From an uncultured Octadecabacter sp. (GTDB taxonomy: Bacteria; Pseudomonadota; Alphaproteobacteria; Rhodobacterales; Rhodobacteraceae), in the NCBI GenBank assembly GCA_937891785.1, contig CALAGN010000004.1, forward strand, positions 1-59,495: a DNA stretch of 59,495 nt, written 5' to 3'. Shown here one piece after another: positions 59,409-59,495 of this stretch. The notes under the pieces are model-generated. The model was not told where the DNA came from and ran no database searches. It saw only the letters and a list, made by a program, of their open reading frames with translations. The position numbers and the translations under genes were made by a program. Position 1 is the stretch's first letter. The number at the start of each line of letters is the position of its first letter.

Positions 59409-59495
59409 GGGCGAGGGCTTGCCGACAAGTGAGACATATTAGCCGACATTCCCCAAGTGGCTTGCCGTTTGACCTCAAGATTGCCCAACGAGGCC

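Overview
The window is a chromosomal segment of an alphaproteobacterium, almost certainly a marine Rhodobacteraceae (Roseobacter-type) bacterium. Evidence: the housekeeping run rpoZ, relA/spoT, DUF2062, pdxJ, acpS, lepB, rnc, era, DUF1491, recO; a methylsuccinyl-CoA dehydrogenase-like gene of the ethylmalonyl-CoA pathway; a split MnmC; and a cobalamin cluster that combines cobN, cobW and cbtAB with cbiX and a CbiG-CobJ fusion. No rRNA, tRNA, CRISPR array, transposase or integrase was seen.

Layout. 1-960: an A+T-richer edge with the 5' end of a short-chain dehydrogenase divergent from a TetR-type repressor, sharing two copies of an operator. 967-11952: dapA, a Slt-type lytic transglycosylase, an EamA exporter, the two halves of MnmC, a MaoC-type dehydratase, an FMN reductase, a ThDP enzyme, an omega-transaminase and a YrbL-like protein. 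12028-20612: cobO, a small lipoprotein, a truncated membrane-protein gene, cobN, a GNAT enzyme, cobW, a DUF1636 protein, and cbtA/cbtB under a cobalamin riboswitch. 20761-24330: smc, preceded by a DnaA-box match and a perfect palindrome. A decayed gene follows it (24327-24650). 24651-29150: an MltB-type transglycosylase, cobD, cobC, a second DUF1636 gene and a glutathionyl-hydroquinone reductase-type protein. 29662-36567: a tightly coupled operon running DUF6732-like, cbiX, cobH, cobL, cobI, cbiG-cobJ, cobM. 36658-44585: a PatB/MalY aminotransferase, two deformylase genes (one degenerate), fmt, a TRIC-like membrane protein, rnhA, a methyltransferase, DUF3429, ispH, a cytochrome c and a NYN-domain protein. 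44685-54484: folK and the housekeeping run. 54489-59283: a methylsuccinyl-CoA dehydrogenase-like gene, a TSUP exporter, a DUF3859 protein and pckA.

How the genes work together. The cobalamin genes span cobalt uptake (CbtAB), two kinds of cobalt chelation (CbiX early, CobN late), corrin methylation and rearrangement (CobI, CobJ, CobM, CobL, CobH), adenosylation (CobO) and the aminopropanol arm (CobC, CobD). cobK, cobF, cobG/cobZ, cobA, cobB, cobQ, cobS, cobT and cobUV are not in the window.

The least expected signal lies in the plus-strand cob operon. All four of its intergenic spacers are crossed by a mini-ORF that starts on the upstream stop codon and stops on the downstream start codon, so every junction from 29877 to 35797 is a stop/start overlap. 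One spacer is bounded by a 14-bp direct repeat and carries 11-bp tandem repeats. Another carries a dispersed element that is also found, at 31 of 32 identical bases, inside the cobN reading frame.
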